A stretch of DNA of 64,000 nt from Escallonia rubra (GCA_033065855.1 JAVXUO010002858.1:496001-560000), one strand, 5' to 3'. Shown: positions 37,581-50,405, counted from the stretch's first letter. A program made the numbers and translations. Notes: generated from the letters alone by a model not told the origin.

Positions 37581-38327
37581 CATGGTGTGTTCTTGGGTGT
37601 TTATGTTTCGGGTATGGAGGCTTATGGGTAATGGAACATGTTTGTGAAATTATGTATGTTGGATTGATTTTAGAATGGATGTGGGTAAGGTGTAGAAGTG
37701 AGAAAAAATGGTGAATTGTGCATTTGGGAATTGTGTGTGTGTAATGGGTCTCGGCAGAACAATGAAGAAGACAAGTGTGTGTTTTAAGGTGAGTTAGAAG
37801 GTGTGTTGATTTGAACAGTACTTGTAATTGGGGGGGGGGGGGGGGTTAATTGGGATAGTTTTTTTCACGAATTTTTATAAATAGCTAGGGCCATAATTTG
37901 ACAAAATGCGAAACGGTAACCCCATATTTGTACGAGACGCACTCTCTGGAATTTTTGGTGTCCACGAAGGATGTTAATTTAGGGTATCAATTAGGAGAAA
38001 TTTCAGATTTATTTAACATAGTAAATAAAGTTATTTTAATCTGAAAATTTTAGTAAAATCTTATTTTATTGATAGGTTTCATATCCTAAAATTTTGTGCC
38101 ATTTTGAGGCTGATAGATATTTTTTCGCGAAACCGGCTTTTGATCGCTCTGCTTGGACATCGGTTCGGGATTTTCGGACGAAAAATCTCTTAAATATTTT
38201 TTAGCCCAAAAATGACTTCAGGGTGTTTACAATAGTGTTTTAAGAGACTTTTGGGATTCTTCCGGTGCCGGTAACCCCCTAGGAGTACTTTGGTAATTTA
38301 TCACCCCGAAGGGGTATTTTGATAATA

Positions 38328-39438
38328 GGACTAATTACACATATATCCCTGAGGTTTGGGGGTAATTACACGCGAGGACACAAAGTTTCAAAATGTAACA
38401 TACGTGACCAAAAACGTTAAACAAAGTATCACTTTTATCCAACCGTCAGTATTCCGTCCAAAAAGTGTAATTTTCGTCATTACGTATTTTGAAAATGGCA
38501 ATACTACCCATGTTGATATCCTAATTTTCTCTCTCCACAATTTAAACCCTAAATCTAAAGTCACCGCCGGCAGCCTTTCTCCGCCGCCCCACGCCGCCAG
38601 CAGCCCCCCTCCCCCGCCACACGCCGCTAGCAGCCCTCCTCGCCCCACCATCCTACAGAACCACCCCACCACGCCGGCAAGCCCCTTGGCAAACCCAAGC
38701 TGCCGAGACGCCTGCGGCAAGCGCCTTGGCAAACCCACGCCACCGGCAGTCCCCCTCGCCCCACCATCCAGCAGACTTGCCCCACCACGCCGGCAAGCCC
38801 TTGGCGAGGGAGGGAGGAAGACTGGATGGGAAGGAGACAGATCTGGCCATTGCAAGCCCATCGTGGTGGTGATGGCGCTGCCTTGCTGGTGGTCACGGTG
38901 GCGCACATCTCGAAGGAGGAGGCCGGTGTCGCGACGTAGCTCGGTGGGGATGCTTGCGATCTCGGACGGCGCGGGGTACGGAGGTAGGTCGCAGTGGTGA
39001 TGGTGGCGACCGGTATGGCGATAGGCAGATCGGGAGTAAGACCGCGATCTTGCGGCGCCGGTGCCTCGCCGAAGGGCCTGCTACTGCGCTGACCGGGGGT
39101 TGTGGGCATGACGGGGTGGGCGAGTGACGGGGAAGGGGGAGGCAGGCGGCATGGGGGCGGGGGGGTGTGGGGAGAGGAAGAGGCAGACAGCGTTGGGGGG
39201 GTGGGGGCGCGGGGGGTGGGGGGTGGGGGGTGGGGGTGCTGGGTGTTGGGAGAAGAAGAATAAACAGTAAATTAATGGGGTAATTTATTTTAAAGTCAGG
39301 GACAATCAAGTCTTTTTGTCAAAACCGTTAAGTATTTTTGTATTCCGTTTGTCAATGGACATAAGTGTTACATTTTGAAACTTTGTGTCCTCGGGTGTAA
39401 TTACCCCCAAACCTCAGGGATATATGTGTAATTAGCCC
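38328..39438. mobile_element. MULE-type non-autonomous element with GC-rich interior, nested in the LTR remnant
   Basis: Terminal inverted repeats of about 75 bases begin GGACTAATTACACATATATC on the left and GGGCTAATTACACATATATC on the right strand. A 9-bp duplication with one mismatch, TTGATAATA/TTGATAATT, lies at 38319-38327 and 39439-39447. The interior (about 38560-39240) is strikingly GC-rich, with CGCCGGCAGC-type repeats and a G-tract near 39150-39235. The open frames across it are Pro/Arg-rich translations of that composition. It could be a captured exon (Pack-MULE) but I recognise no protein. Confidence 0.78.
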
Positions 39439-39544
39439 TTGATAATTTTACCTAAAAAGGATATTTTGAGATAAATTCACATATAGTAAGGTTGGTTGAG
39501 TGATTTTAATTGTAGGAAGGCTATTTTTGATGATTTAAGTGTAA

Positions 39545-39665
39545 CGAGAAGTATTTTGGTAATTTACCACATCGATGGGGTATTTTGGTAATTTACCACC
39601 TCGAGGGGGTATTTTGGTAATTTACCACATCGATGGGGTATTTTGGTAATTTGACCTAAGAAAGA
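39545..39665. repeat. Tandem repeat of about 29 bp (GGTATTTTGGTAATTT units)
   Basis: Four units of TATTTTGGTAATTTACCAC separated by ATCGATGGGG or CTCGAGGGGG run in series. Such GGTAATTT arrays are common in gypsy LTRs of plants and support the LTR call for the surrounding stretch. Confidence 0.8.
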
Positions 39666-41179
39666 TATTTTCGAGTAAAATTGTGTACGGTAAGGTTATT
39701 ATAGTGATTTTACTTACGAGAAGACCATTTTGGTGATTTAAGTTCGAGATGGGCATTTTGGGTATTTTACAGACGCGGTGAAGAAGATTCATTTTGGGAG
39801 TATTTGTGAGTCTGTATTATGTTATAACATTGTACTATAGGCTATGTTCTAATAATTCGATTATTCTGTTTAGGTTAAAACTAAAGACTTCCGGTAAGGA
39901 AAATATAACTGCAGATCCAGGTAAGGGATTCTATCTGAACCCTGGTTAAGGACTTTCGTCTGAACCCTTATTTTCATAACTCGTAATCGTGAGTACTCAT
40001 TTGATATACTTATGACTAATGTCAAATTCGGAATTATGTATTGATATCTGCATGTTATTGCCCAGAAAACTCCAATATTGAACCTTAATCAATTATTTGG
40101 AAATCTTGTGATGCTCGCCTGTATTGCATGCTGAGCAAATTTGATAATTGTTTGTATCCGTTCTTTCAAATTATTGTGCCTAAATTCGATAACTATTCGC
40201 AATTGTTTTACTGTTTCTTTGTGATTTTCTTCTGAAATTCCGAATGATGACTTCTTTCGGTATGTTATGGTTATTGAAATTCGATCTGATTTTGGTGAAT
40301 TGAGCTTATATTAATGCTCATTGATATTGTTAATTTTTCTGTGTTGATCTAAGTATTCGTTCTGGGGGAGGCGGTATAAGGTTAGTTTGAATCATGCATG
40401 AAACGCATGCTAGTACCCGATGGGACTAGTAATTATTATGGTACATCATGCATGTGTACACTACCAACTTTGCCTGAGTGGCATCGTAACCGTCCAGGAT
40501 CAACGTTGATTTTTTATTTTATTTGCACCATATGTAGCATGATTGTTATGGAAATGACTAAGAAAGGATTATCTCAAATGGTTTGAAATTCCTCGAGAAA
40601 TCTTTGTTGTATTTTGGAATGATGGCTTTGAAAATAATATTGTATTGATCGTTTTGGAACCCATCGTCATTGTATTTGTCTATTTTGGTATTTATTTATG
40701 ATGAATTTTGATCATTTTGAAAAATCATTGAGTTTTTTATCGTTTGAAGTGTTTTGGAAATCATCGTCGGTTGGATTCTTTGGAATCATTTTGTAGTCCT
40801 TGTATGACCTTACTGAACTCTCAAAAGCTCACCCTTCGTTTGACTCCCTTCTGCAGGTGATGATCTGCCGTAGCATGTTCGGGAATGGGTTAGAGTCTGT
40901 GTGAAATTCCGGTGAGCCCACCACTACTATATAGTAAGACCCCTGCATGGGTCGGTACGGTTAAGTTGTTCTTAACAATTTGAATTGCGAAGGACCTACG
41001 CTGTAATAATTTAAGCTAAGCAGTTGTAATCTAGTATTTTTGAGAAATTTGATTCGGTATTGAATTAGATGATTTAGAGTATGTGTTAGTGAACATATTT
41101 GACAGGTTTGATGTGATCCGGTAGGTTAATGTTCTGGGAGTTCTGGGCCGCGGAGCTCCGGATTTCAGGGGATGTTACA

Positions 41180-44078
41180 CCAAGCCAATGTAGGAACATC
41201 AATGTTTAATAATTAAGAGCCTTAGCAAGTATGACAATCTGTATGAGTAGATTTTATATATGGTCAAGGGCATGTAAGATGCTTTTCATGGTTCTTAGTG
41301 TTGTTAGTAGATTTTAGTATAATGCTGGTTAATATTAGTTTGTCTGTTACAGGACGTGGAATTACCTATTAGCAATAAGTTATAAAGCTAATTAGCATGT
41401 AATTACAAGGAAAACATTTAGGTGATATTGTTGGATTGACAAAAGACACTAACCTGTTTTTAGAAAGTGAAAAGATAATAAAATCCATGTGTTGAAAGTA
41501 TATGTTGCTCCGATGTGCATATAGGCAATAAAAAATTGCAAAACTGAATGCCTTAGAGCCTCTTATATTTTTCTTCTCTGCTCTCCGTTTGTTGCTTTAA
41601 AACCTTCACATTTCACATTTGTTGCTAAAAGTTATGAAAGAATGGCCATGAAGTGATTGTAAAGATTCTTCTAAAACATTTGTAAGTTATATGTTTAAAG
41701 TGTTTACAAATTTTTACTATCGGCTTTCATGGATTAATTTTAGGGGATTAACAAATATGTTAGGTTCACAAAACGCACTAATATGGATTGCTTAAAGGAA
41801 AGAGAATGATGAACTCCATTGATCAAAAGGGTGAGCCAATGACGTGGAATAGCATAATGTAAAGAATGTTATGTAGAGACTATGTATCTATTGTACTTGG
41901 TGGGTCATCATGTTATTAACTATTGATTTATTGCTATATATATCTAATTGCAGTGTCTGTCATACATTTCCTTCCAGAATAATAAAAAAAGGCTTAGAAA
42001 TCTGAGAGATTTAAAATAGAATAGCATTTGCTCTATTGTGATTGCTAAAAGTAACTTTGGACAAAATTATGTTTTCTAACATGTTGCACTTGATTTAGAA
42101 CCGATCATTTCTTAAATTAAATTACAATAAGTAATTGAATTTGATTAGGAAATAAGTAGTTACGATCAGAATAATTTTGGAAAACAGAAAGAATATAAGG
42201 AAAATGAGATCTAAGACAAATTTTACCTCCATTACAAATATTACAACTTTTAATGCTAGCAAAAAATGGAGGTAGACGTGGCATTGGCAGTAAAGTTTCA
42301 ACTGATATTGCACATGTCAATGGTACTATATTTTTGGTGATGGTGGTTGTTGTGGCTTGAGGTAGTGGCGGTTGACTGCAACAATGTTACGTGTACATGC
42401 AAGTGGGAACACAACGAATGTGGTGGTGGTGGTGGTTGTAGTAGCAGTGGCGATGATCGCAAAGATGGTAGTAGCGATAATGGTTGGTAACGATAATGGA
42501 GGTTATGGTAACGAAAATGGTAGCACTAAAGTCTTGGTGTGTTACTATAAGATATTCAGACAATTAATGTTGAGAACACTAATGAAACCAATGGTCAATC
42601 AGATTAACCAATGACGATTCGAGGTTTAGTTCTTCGACAAAACTTACACGCCGTAAAAAAGCTATCGTAGGACTAGGAATTCTTAGTGCTTTCACTAGAG
42701 AAACTTCTCTCCCGATCATGTTTTGGTACCCATGTACAATCATCTTAAAGTTATCTTTGCTTAAGAGGTCGTTTTTCAAGTTTGAACAATTTCTTAATGG
42801 TATGAACTGATCTAAAAAACACATGTAATACCGTACTTCTAATGAAAGAACATATAAGTTATGACTAGATATATGTGGATTTGCCAATAATATACTCAAA
42901 AGAAAGAGAAAAAGTGCAAGTAAATCAACAACCTCTTTCACTAACCTCACATCTTGTTGTCACTAAAAGAGACTACTAGACCTATCATTATATATCGTGT
43001 GCAAATATTCGTTACTAGATTCTGGTGCACAAAACAGTTAATGAGGATAAAAGGACTCAAAAACAGAATTTTGATGATATTTGTCATACATCGATCTTTT
43101 TCCTTAATAGTACTTTTAGATGATAAAATGGTATATAATCAAAGTTTGGGCTTAAAGGTTCTCTTTATTTTGTTGTGATTCTTATATATTAGGAAGTTGA
43201 CTAATTTATTGGAGAAACTTGCATACATGAGTAATGTCAACTATTACGTTTTAGATGTATCAATAAAATAGCTCATTTGCCTCTAAAAGGTCGGGTGGCC
43301 TTATGGGTCCAAATAATTATGGGGAAGAAATTGATAACCAATAAGTAATACTCAGTAAATAATTTTTTGCAATCTTCCAGACTTGTCCCTCAAAATTGAC
43401 GGTGTTAGCATTTTTTGGGAATTAGAAACCAAAGTGGAAACATAAGCATCAGGTAAAGGTTCAAACCCCAAACTTAAACAAGTCAAATTTTAAGGACTTT
43501 ACAAAGTCAAGCCTAACCTTAAGGAACCACTTTACAATTAGCCCTATACTTAAGGGTTAGTGAAAAAAATTAGGCAAAAAAGTAATAAAATCTTTTTCTT
43601 TTTCTGACATTGCATACTTGTATATGTGTGCATCGTAAAAATTGAGTTAATAAAGTCCTTTTCTTTTTCTGGTAGAAGTTAATTAAATGATGAGAAAATA
43701 AAATGAAATTACAGTAAGTATGCACGTGACTTAAAACAAAAAAAGTACTAATTGCAAAACAATCTGGGTTTCTCATTAAGGTCCCCCACTTGTTCCGGTT
43801 GAAAAAGTTACAAGAAAATTAGATTCAATTAATTAGTACTTCTAGAGTAGAAAATTTATGTTATCTTATTTGTCAGATAATTTTTTTTATAAACGGAAAA
43901 TTATTGTTAAATTAATTAGTACTTCTAATAATTGATAGATCTTCAATCTCTAATTATCCATAAAAGTGAAAAAAAAATTTGTTCATTTAGCCGAGTGAGT
44001 AAACTTAATTAACACTTCTAAAACCTCAAGGATGGGGACCAATACACACCCTTTCCGGCTGAACTCAACTTTTTTCAT
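41180..44078. other. Unassigned AT-rich intergenic DNA
   Basis: No supported gene. A TGGTGGTGG low-complexity patch at about 42330-42440 gives Val-rich translations. Frames at 42579-42950 and similar places are uninterrupted by chance and show no motif. Confidence 0.45.
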
Positions 44079-44081
44079 TAA

Positions 44082-44540
44082 GAATGTGTTTAGATAAGGT
44101 AATTGAAATGATAATTTTACTTTTATAGAGAATTTGAAAATACAACTATTGTTTGGATTGTGGTAAGATGAATTTATCAAATTTAAGGAGGAATTTGAAA
44201 ATGTGATATGCTATGCTAAATCCCCTCCAGAAATAACTAGTCCAGCTTAATTTTTTGTCAAGTCCCTTCTACAAATGTAGCTGCCTTTTAAAAAAAATTA
44301 ACTCCTTTTTATATCCGTAATTTTAGCTAACTTCTTCCATAAAAAAATGAGGCTTTCTTTCATTAATTTGTACCCATACACCATCTAATTATCTGGGTTC
44401 AATTTTTCAGATGTATATCCACATTAGAAATTACTCCCTTCTAAAAAATGGCCCGAACACTGAATTTGCAAATTCATAAGTTTTTAAATCAGTTAATTTT
44501 AAATTGAACGTATTTTGAAATTATTCGTCCAGACATACTC
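44082..44540. mobile_element. Possible Tourist-like (PIF/Harbinger) MITE
   Basis: TAA flanks both ends (44079-44081 and 44541-44543). The ends GAATGTGTTTAGATAAG and, on the other strand, GAGTATGTCTGGACGAA are imperfect inverted copies. The length of about 460 bp and 3-bp duplication fit the group. The terminal match is only moderate, so confidence is limited. Confidence 0.45.
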
Positions 44541-44927
44541 TAAAGTGTTGAAACTTGAAAGAGTTACTTAAAGTATAGCAGTAGGAGATAGAATTAAAAT
44601 TTCCAATCCATAATTTAACCAATTCACTCCAATTTTGTGGCCAAAAGTTGACAAAATGACATTTAAAAGAGTAATTAAAGATCAAATGGGCTATTTAATT
44701 TAGGAGTGAGATTATCATTTCCCCGAAATTTTAGCCACACTAGTTTAACTATCTATCACTAGAGAAGTTGGTGTCTCATATAATTATGAATCCATAATGA
44801 GAATGTTGAAGTCCATCTACAAAAATTAGATGTGCAGTGAAGAATTCATAATTAGTATGTTGAATTTGGACGCTATCAAATAACTCTTCATTCTTTCTTA
44901 ATTCAACTTCCACGAATCATATTTATA

Positions 44928-45288
44928 TCTACACTACTTATTAAGAAAAAGCATGATTTGCTATAACACCTTTGTAGTGTTACATAACTATCAATCTATA
45001 ATAATGACAAGTGGCATTCCAAGAATTTTTTAAAAAGTAATACAAAAATAAAAATCTCCATTGGTAAATATAGTTAAAAAATTTAAAAGGCCAAGTTTGA
45101 TACGTTAATAATATTTTGCTAACTTATTTTTGGACACACGTGACTAACTTATTTTTCTGTTGTTTAAGATTTATTTTTCAGAATATAACAACAAACGTAT
45201 ACGTGATGTTTGGATTTTTTTTTTAAAAACAAAATTTGTACTATTAATTTCACTTTCGCACACGCATCACGTGTGCCACAGTGACTCG
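44928..45288 (+). mobile_element. Short non-autonomous Helitron
   Basis: The 5' end is TCTACACTACTTATTAAG preceded by host A. The 3' end has a hairpin GCACACG..CGTGTGC (45258-45276), then nine bases and CTCG, followed by host T. Insertion between A and T, a TC start and a subterminal hairpin are the Helitron signature. The final CTCG departs from the usual CTRR. It is 361 bp with no coding capacity. Confidence 0.55.
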
Positions 45289-45407
45289 TTTATTTGGTAA
45301 TGACATAACTTGCGATATAACTTGAACCGAGATCCTTCCAAAGTCCAATCTAGTGCATAAATTGGGGTCCATGTTTATAGATTGTGAAGCTCTAAAACAA
45401 GAAACAG

Positions 45408-46271
45408 GGATGTGGATCCTCTGTTGTAGCCTTAGTTACAACAAGGGTGCTATAGGAGAAATCATGGTCGTCCATCTCAATACAGCGGGTATTAAAAGGC
45501 CATGTCGGCAGGTACCTACGACGTGCTGCTTTGTAATGTCGGAGCAGAACCCCGTTCCGTTACCACTTCTCCTCTCCTTACTTTGATGCTCAATGGCTCA
45601 GTTGAGAAATCTTTTACTAATTGCCACCATCGGATGCCAAGAGACCATCACAAAGATACAAGCCGCAACAATAGTCATCCATTTCGAGGACATGAACTTA
45701 CCAAATCAGCCATTCATGTACTATAGTGAACCACCAGAAATGAATTTTGCCTTAAGTTCTTAATTTTGGAGTATGGACGAACTTCAAATCTCTTGTTTAT
45801 GAATACGAAATAACAGATTAAATGCGGATCGAAGTTGCTTTTGATTGTGACCTTTGGTCGTTGCCTGCACATGGAGATCATAACTTGAAATAACTGATCC
45901 AATGCAGATTGAAGGTGTTTTTCATATAGACATCTTTGGTCGTTGCCCGCACATGGAGATTCATAACTTTTCTTTGCTTTTGATCACGATTCTCATCCAA
46001 ATTGTAGTCATTGTCGCAGATTGAAGGTGCTCCCATGGCAGATTAAAAGCAAAGGGGGAGGAGCGAGAGACAAGAGCTAGCTAGAGAAGAAAGGAAAGAG
46101 GTAGCAGTCTCTTGTGACGCCGTTAGCCTAGATTATCATCCTTTTGGCATTTGGTATCTTTTATATGCTCAATGATGTGACTTTTTAACAGCGATTAGAT
46201 CGAGATGGATGGCCACGATTTTTCTTACAACACCTTAGTTGTAGCCCTAGCTACAGCAGATGATCCATATC
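45408..46271. mobile_element. MULE-type non-autonomous element with about 90-bp TIRs
   Basis: A perfect 10-bp duplication CAAGAAACAG lies at 45398-45407 and 46272-46281. The ends are inverted: GATGTGGATCCTCTGTTGTAG on the left pairs with GATATGGATCATCTGCTGTAG from the right strand, and similarity continues for about 90 bases. The interior has a local duplication (TTTGGTCGTTGCCTGCACATGG and a close copy, about 45850-45960). No transposase is present. Confidence 0.8.
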
Positions 46272-46281
46272 CAAGAAACAG

Positions 46282-47311
46282 TAGTGTCTGAGTCTAAACT
46301 AGAGACAACCCATTTCACTTCTTTCCGATTCTAGCCGAACTTTTACATTTTTGTCCAGTTGGATACTCTCTATTTATGGACTAAAACATTTATGAGTAAG
46401 AAGACTATCAGATGCAGCAAATATTTGTTGCAAAAGGAAACATAAGATGTTGGAAATCCCAAATGGCCTCCCATGATCACTCCCACGATAGTGTAGATAG
46501 ATTTCGGTAATCTCGGCTTCCAGGTAACTGAAATCATTCCAATTATCTTTTGAATACGTAACACGATACAAACGATCGTACGGCTACATAGACCTTCATT
46601 TATTTGCTAGAAAGAGGAGGGAATTTGTTTTCGCGCGTACCTCCATACAACGGCTTAAACTATCATGTATCTCATGCATTAAAGCTAGAACTAAATTTTG
46701 GTAAAAAAAATTTGGCTGCCATGCGGGTTGTAGGAAGATGATTAAAACTTTCGGTATAGCGACAATTAATGATCGCTAAATATTTTTACTGACTTTTATT
46801 TAGTAACACCAAAAATTGCTATTAAGAATTTGTCGCTAGAAGTGTGAACATAAATTTCACTAAGTACATTTCTAGCATCTATTAATTGTCACTATATATG
46901 TCTAGTTAGCTATCTTCCAACAATCACGGTAGCGATAAAAAAATTTCCAACCTCGCTTCCTTTTGAGCCAGATAAAATTGTTGCTAAAGAATAAGTCTTT
47001 GGCGACCATTATAAAGTTGGCAACATTTTCGTCAAAAGTTAAGCCATTAATGAGCTCTGGTGACGATTTGTTGCAACTGAATATGTACAAATACTTTGAA
47101 AGACTAGAACGCTAATATAATGTAACATTTGTCACCGGCATGTCTCTGATAAAAGTCCTAAGTATTTTGACAATAACTAGAAGAGCAGAAATAAACTTTC
47201 ACCTTCCTAGAATAAGCCGAAGGTTTGTCCGATGGAGTACTTTTCTCTTTCACGTTGTGTGTGATCTAGACGAGATTCACTTAGACCTAGATGTGGTAAG
47301 GTCATGGGTCC
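46282..47311. other. Unassigned DNA with decayed CACTA-like subterminal motifs
   Basis: At about 46740-47060 there are scattered TAGCGACAAT, GATCGCTAAA, GTCGCTAG and GTTGCTAAAG phrases in both orientations. They resemble degraded versions of the GCGACGG repeats of the CACTA element just downstream. No CACTA terminus is seen, so this may be an old fragment. Confidence 0.35.
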
Positions 47312-47839
47312 AGCTACTACAAGAAATAAGGCTTTTAGCGACTGAAAAATCCGTCGCTAAAAATATATAATCCGTCGCTAAAACTTTTAGCGACGGAACA
47401 CCAGTAGCTAAAAGTCCCTCATATAAAAGCCCGTCGCTAAAAGTTTTACGACGGAATTTCAAAATATGTCGTCTAATATTGGACTTTCAGCGACAGGTTG
47501 TTTTATACATTGGCGACGGTATTTCCTTCGCTAATTTTATTTTCCGTATTTTAATTTATTTTCTTTTTTTTAAAATAGTTTATTCGGTAAATATTTAGTG
47601 ACGGAATATCCGTCGCTAAATATCCTTTTTAATGACGGAATATTCTGTCGTTAAAAGTGGAGGTTTAGGAAACTCTTTAGCTACAGAATGAATCCGTTGC
47701 TAAAAGTCAATTTTTTTAAAAAAATATTTTTTTATATTTTTAATGCTCAAACCTGTAATCAAATTCAAGTCTCAACATCAAGGCACAATCCCCCAAATGA
47801 ACATTAGGGTTAAATAATTGCTAATCGATTAGCAATTAT

Positions 47840-48822
47840 TTAAGGTGTGCTAGACTGTCTGAAAGGATTGAACCCATCAGTTGCCGAACCAAGTCTAATA
47901 TTCCAAACTTCGTAAGCAAAGCTTGGATGCATACGGTCAAACTCATTTCATGCCTCTCTATCAGCGGGGTGTGTCAGCACATCGGCGTTGTTGCTACGAG
48001 TCTCACAGTGAGCCCTCATATGTTCAGCTGTATTGAAGGAGTAGTACATTCTCTGAAGCCTTGGGGTAACCAAAAAATATCGCAATACCTTCCATGCAAT
48101 GTTTTTCTTATTCCCATTGTCCGGTTTGTACCTCGAATGATCACATACTAGACACAGTGTCAAGTACTTATTCTCTTTCCAGAACAATACACAATCATTA
48201 TTGCACGCATCTATCCGCTCATAGCTCAATCTAAGTTTCTTCATAGTACGACGGGGGTAGCTTTTCACTATCAGGAAAATTTTTATTGATTAAAGTAACA
48301 AACTTGTTAAATCCTTTCTCACTCAGCCCGTGGTTTAATTTCAACTATAATAACCTACTAATTGCAGTCAACCGTGTGTGTTTCGGAGCTCCATCCCACA
48401 ACTGCTCTTCTGCATCTCTAAAAAACTCATAAAATTGATTAGCACCCTCATTCAGCTGTTGGGGACTGTCATCGGGGCGGTAGTCACCCATTCGACATTA
48501 ACATGCCTAGCATCCATAATCATATCTCGGTAATCATATTGTTCCTCCTCCCTAACTTCAGCTTGACTAGCTGGGTTGGATGACAATACTATCGTTTTCC
48601 CATGCTGCGTCCACCTTGTGTATCCACCCATAAAACCGTACCGACGAAGATGCCATTTTACTTCAAATCTTTTTCACCAATGCAACAACTCACGTTTACC
48701 GCACAGACACCTTATCTTATCAAAGTCAACATGTGCGCGTAAGCGAAGTCGAGAAATTGGTCAACGCAATCCTCAAAATCATCAGCATTCTTCCTTTTCA
48801 TCCAACTTCGATCGACCGACAT
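47840..48822 (-). pseudogene. TNP2-like CACTA transposase, N-terminal part only, broken
   Basis: The ATG at 48822 opens MSVDRSWMKRKNADDFEDCV, the usual start of CACTA transposases (Transpos_assoc domain). HLRRYGFMGGYTRWTQHGK follows. Later pieces read LKLNHGLSEKGFNKFV, YERIDACNNDCVLFWKEN, WKVLRYFLVTPRLQRMYYS, and NADVLTHPADREA. The fragment ends with IRLGSATDGFNPFRQSSTP, the point just before the transposase core in this family. Stops and frame changes interrupt it. It is too short and lacks the catalytic region. Confidence 0.85.
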
Positions 48823-49539
48823 GATGACTCAGATAATGTACTATATACCACCTTCAATTATGACCAATAATTAGGCAGGGTCGATATAAATATGAATGCA
48901 TGCATGTGACAACATGTGTATATATATCTCTTTCGTTCTCTAATAGGTAGTGGTTCTATCCCATTCAGAAAAGCACATGCTTATAAAATAGTTACCAACT
49001 CATGCTTAGTCCTATGTCTGCGGAAAATTCGGTAGCACCTCCCCGCATTTCTCCAAGTACATGACATCAATTAGATATTCTAACATTCATCTAATCTTGC
49101 CTTGCAAGGTTTGATGGATGTTAGAACACCATATCTGTATACACTCGGAGAAACACATGAGAACGTGTACCAAATATCCACGACATAGAACACAGAGCAT
49201 GAGTCGATACATCATTTTACAAACACTAGTTTTTCCAGATTGTCCAAACTGGACATCCAAAGGCTCAGTACAAAGCATTACTTGTAATGAGTACCTTTGA
49301 ACGAGAACTAAGGATTTTTATGCATGCATGCGTTCAGAAATTGGTAACATATGCAAGAATCTTTCTGAAATATCAAAATTGTAGAAAGATCGTTGAATAT
49401 GTTACCAATTTCACTTTATGTAGAATTTGTTGGCAACGAGTTGAATCATCTCGTTGCCAATGGACTTCGCAAAATAACATTGAATATTTGTAATGCAGGG
49501 TTTATAAACAACGAGTAATTGAACCATTTCTGTGCAATA

Positions 49540-50405
49540 TGGATTAATAATGAGATGTACAAGGGCTTATTAGGATAAATTAGGGATGTACTAGGGTTAA
49601 GTAGGGAAATTAGGGTTGGTAGGTTTAAATATGATAATTAGGGCTACTTCCAGTCATTAGTATGTAATTAGGGTTACTTCGAGATGTGGTAGGGGTTAAT
49701 AAGGGTTAACTAGGGTTAATTAGGGTTTAGGGTTTAGGGTTTAATTAATTTAATTAGGGTTTAAAAAGATATGTTAGGGCTAATTAGTGTTAGTTAGGAG
49801 TACTTTGGGCTAATTATAGCTAATTAGGGTTGATTCGTACTAATAAGGGCTAATTAGAGCTAATTAGGGTTTAATTGTGCAGATTAGTGTTGATTAGTCG
49901 TAATTAAGGTTAATTGGGTTCTTAAGGTTAATTACGATTAATAGGGTTTATGGTTTAGCGTTTAGGGTTTAATTAATCTAATTAGGGTTTATTAAAATAT
50001 GTTAGGGCAAATTAGTGTTAATTACTAGTACTTTGGGCTTATTATAGCTAATTAGGGTTGATTAGGACTAATTAGGGCTAATTAGAGCTAATTAAGGTTT
50101 AATTGTGCGGATTAGTGTTGATTAGTCTTATTTAGGGCTAATTAGGGTTAATTACGACTAATTAGGCTAAATATAATCAATTAGGGTTAATTGGGTTCAT
50201 TAGGGGTAATCAGGTTTTAGTTTGGGTTTAGGGTTTATGGTTTAATTTGGGCTGTTTAGTGTTGATTAGGACTAATTTGGGCTAATTAGGGTTCATTGGG
50301 TTCTTAGGGTTCATTGGGTTCTTAGGGTTCATTAAAACTAATTCGAGCTAATTAGGGTGAATTGGGTTCATTAGGGTTAATCGGGACTAATTAGGGCTAA
50401 TTATA
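49540..50405. repeat. Degenerate telomere-like repeat array inside the CACTA element
   Basis: About 0.85 kb is built from TTAGGGTTAA, TAGGGCTAATTA and similar phrases in one orientation. Short perfect TTTAGGG units (the plant telomere repeat) occur, for example GGGTTTAGGGTTTAGGGTTT near 49722-49741 and again near 49943-49970. Most of the tract is degraded to GGGNTAATTA units. It lies wholly between the CACTA ends. Confidence 0.85.

Larger units (their letters stand above)
35676..41179. mobile_element. Ty3/gypsy-type LTR remnant with nested insertions (fossil)
   Basis: The stretch has features of long plant gypsy LTRs: repeated TTGGGGGC..AATTATGCAAA phrases near 35.7-35.9 kb, a long A/G tract near 36.0-36.15 kb, tandem GGTATTTTGGTAATTT units near 39.55-39.66 kb, and a TGTTACA terminus at 41173-41179. 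No gag-pol is present. The start lacks a clean TG terminus and abuts a broken kinase exon, so it is a truncated solo-LTR-like fossil, old enough to have received two further insertions (36339-37479 and 38328-39438). The assignment is by resemblance only. Confidence 0.55.

Noticed and set aside
38356-39109. Long Pro/Arg/Gly-rich frames on both strands
   Set aside because: They follow the GC-rich interior of a MULE; open frames in such composition are expected by chance. No protein recognised.
42372-42614. Val-rich small protein from a TGGTGG repeat
   Set aside because: Low-complexity translation without homologous pattern or gene context.
43445-43475. tRNA-like GGTTCAAACCCC
   Set aside because: No acceptor stem, anticodon arm or matching A box around it.
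48576-48824. Plus-strand frame of 82 codons
   Set aside because: It is the opposite strand of the CACTA transposase fragment.
49700-49760. True chromosome end because of TTTAGGG repeats
   Set aside because: The perfect units are few, the array is degraded, lies inside a transposon and is followed by more than 13 kb of other sequence.
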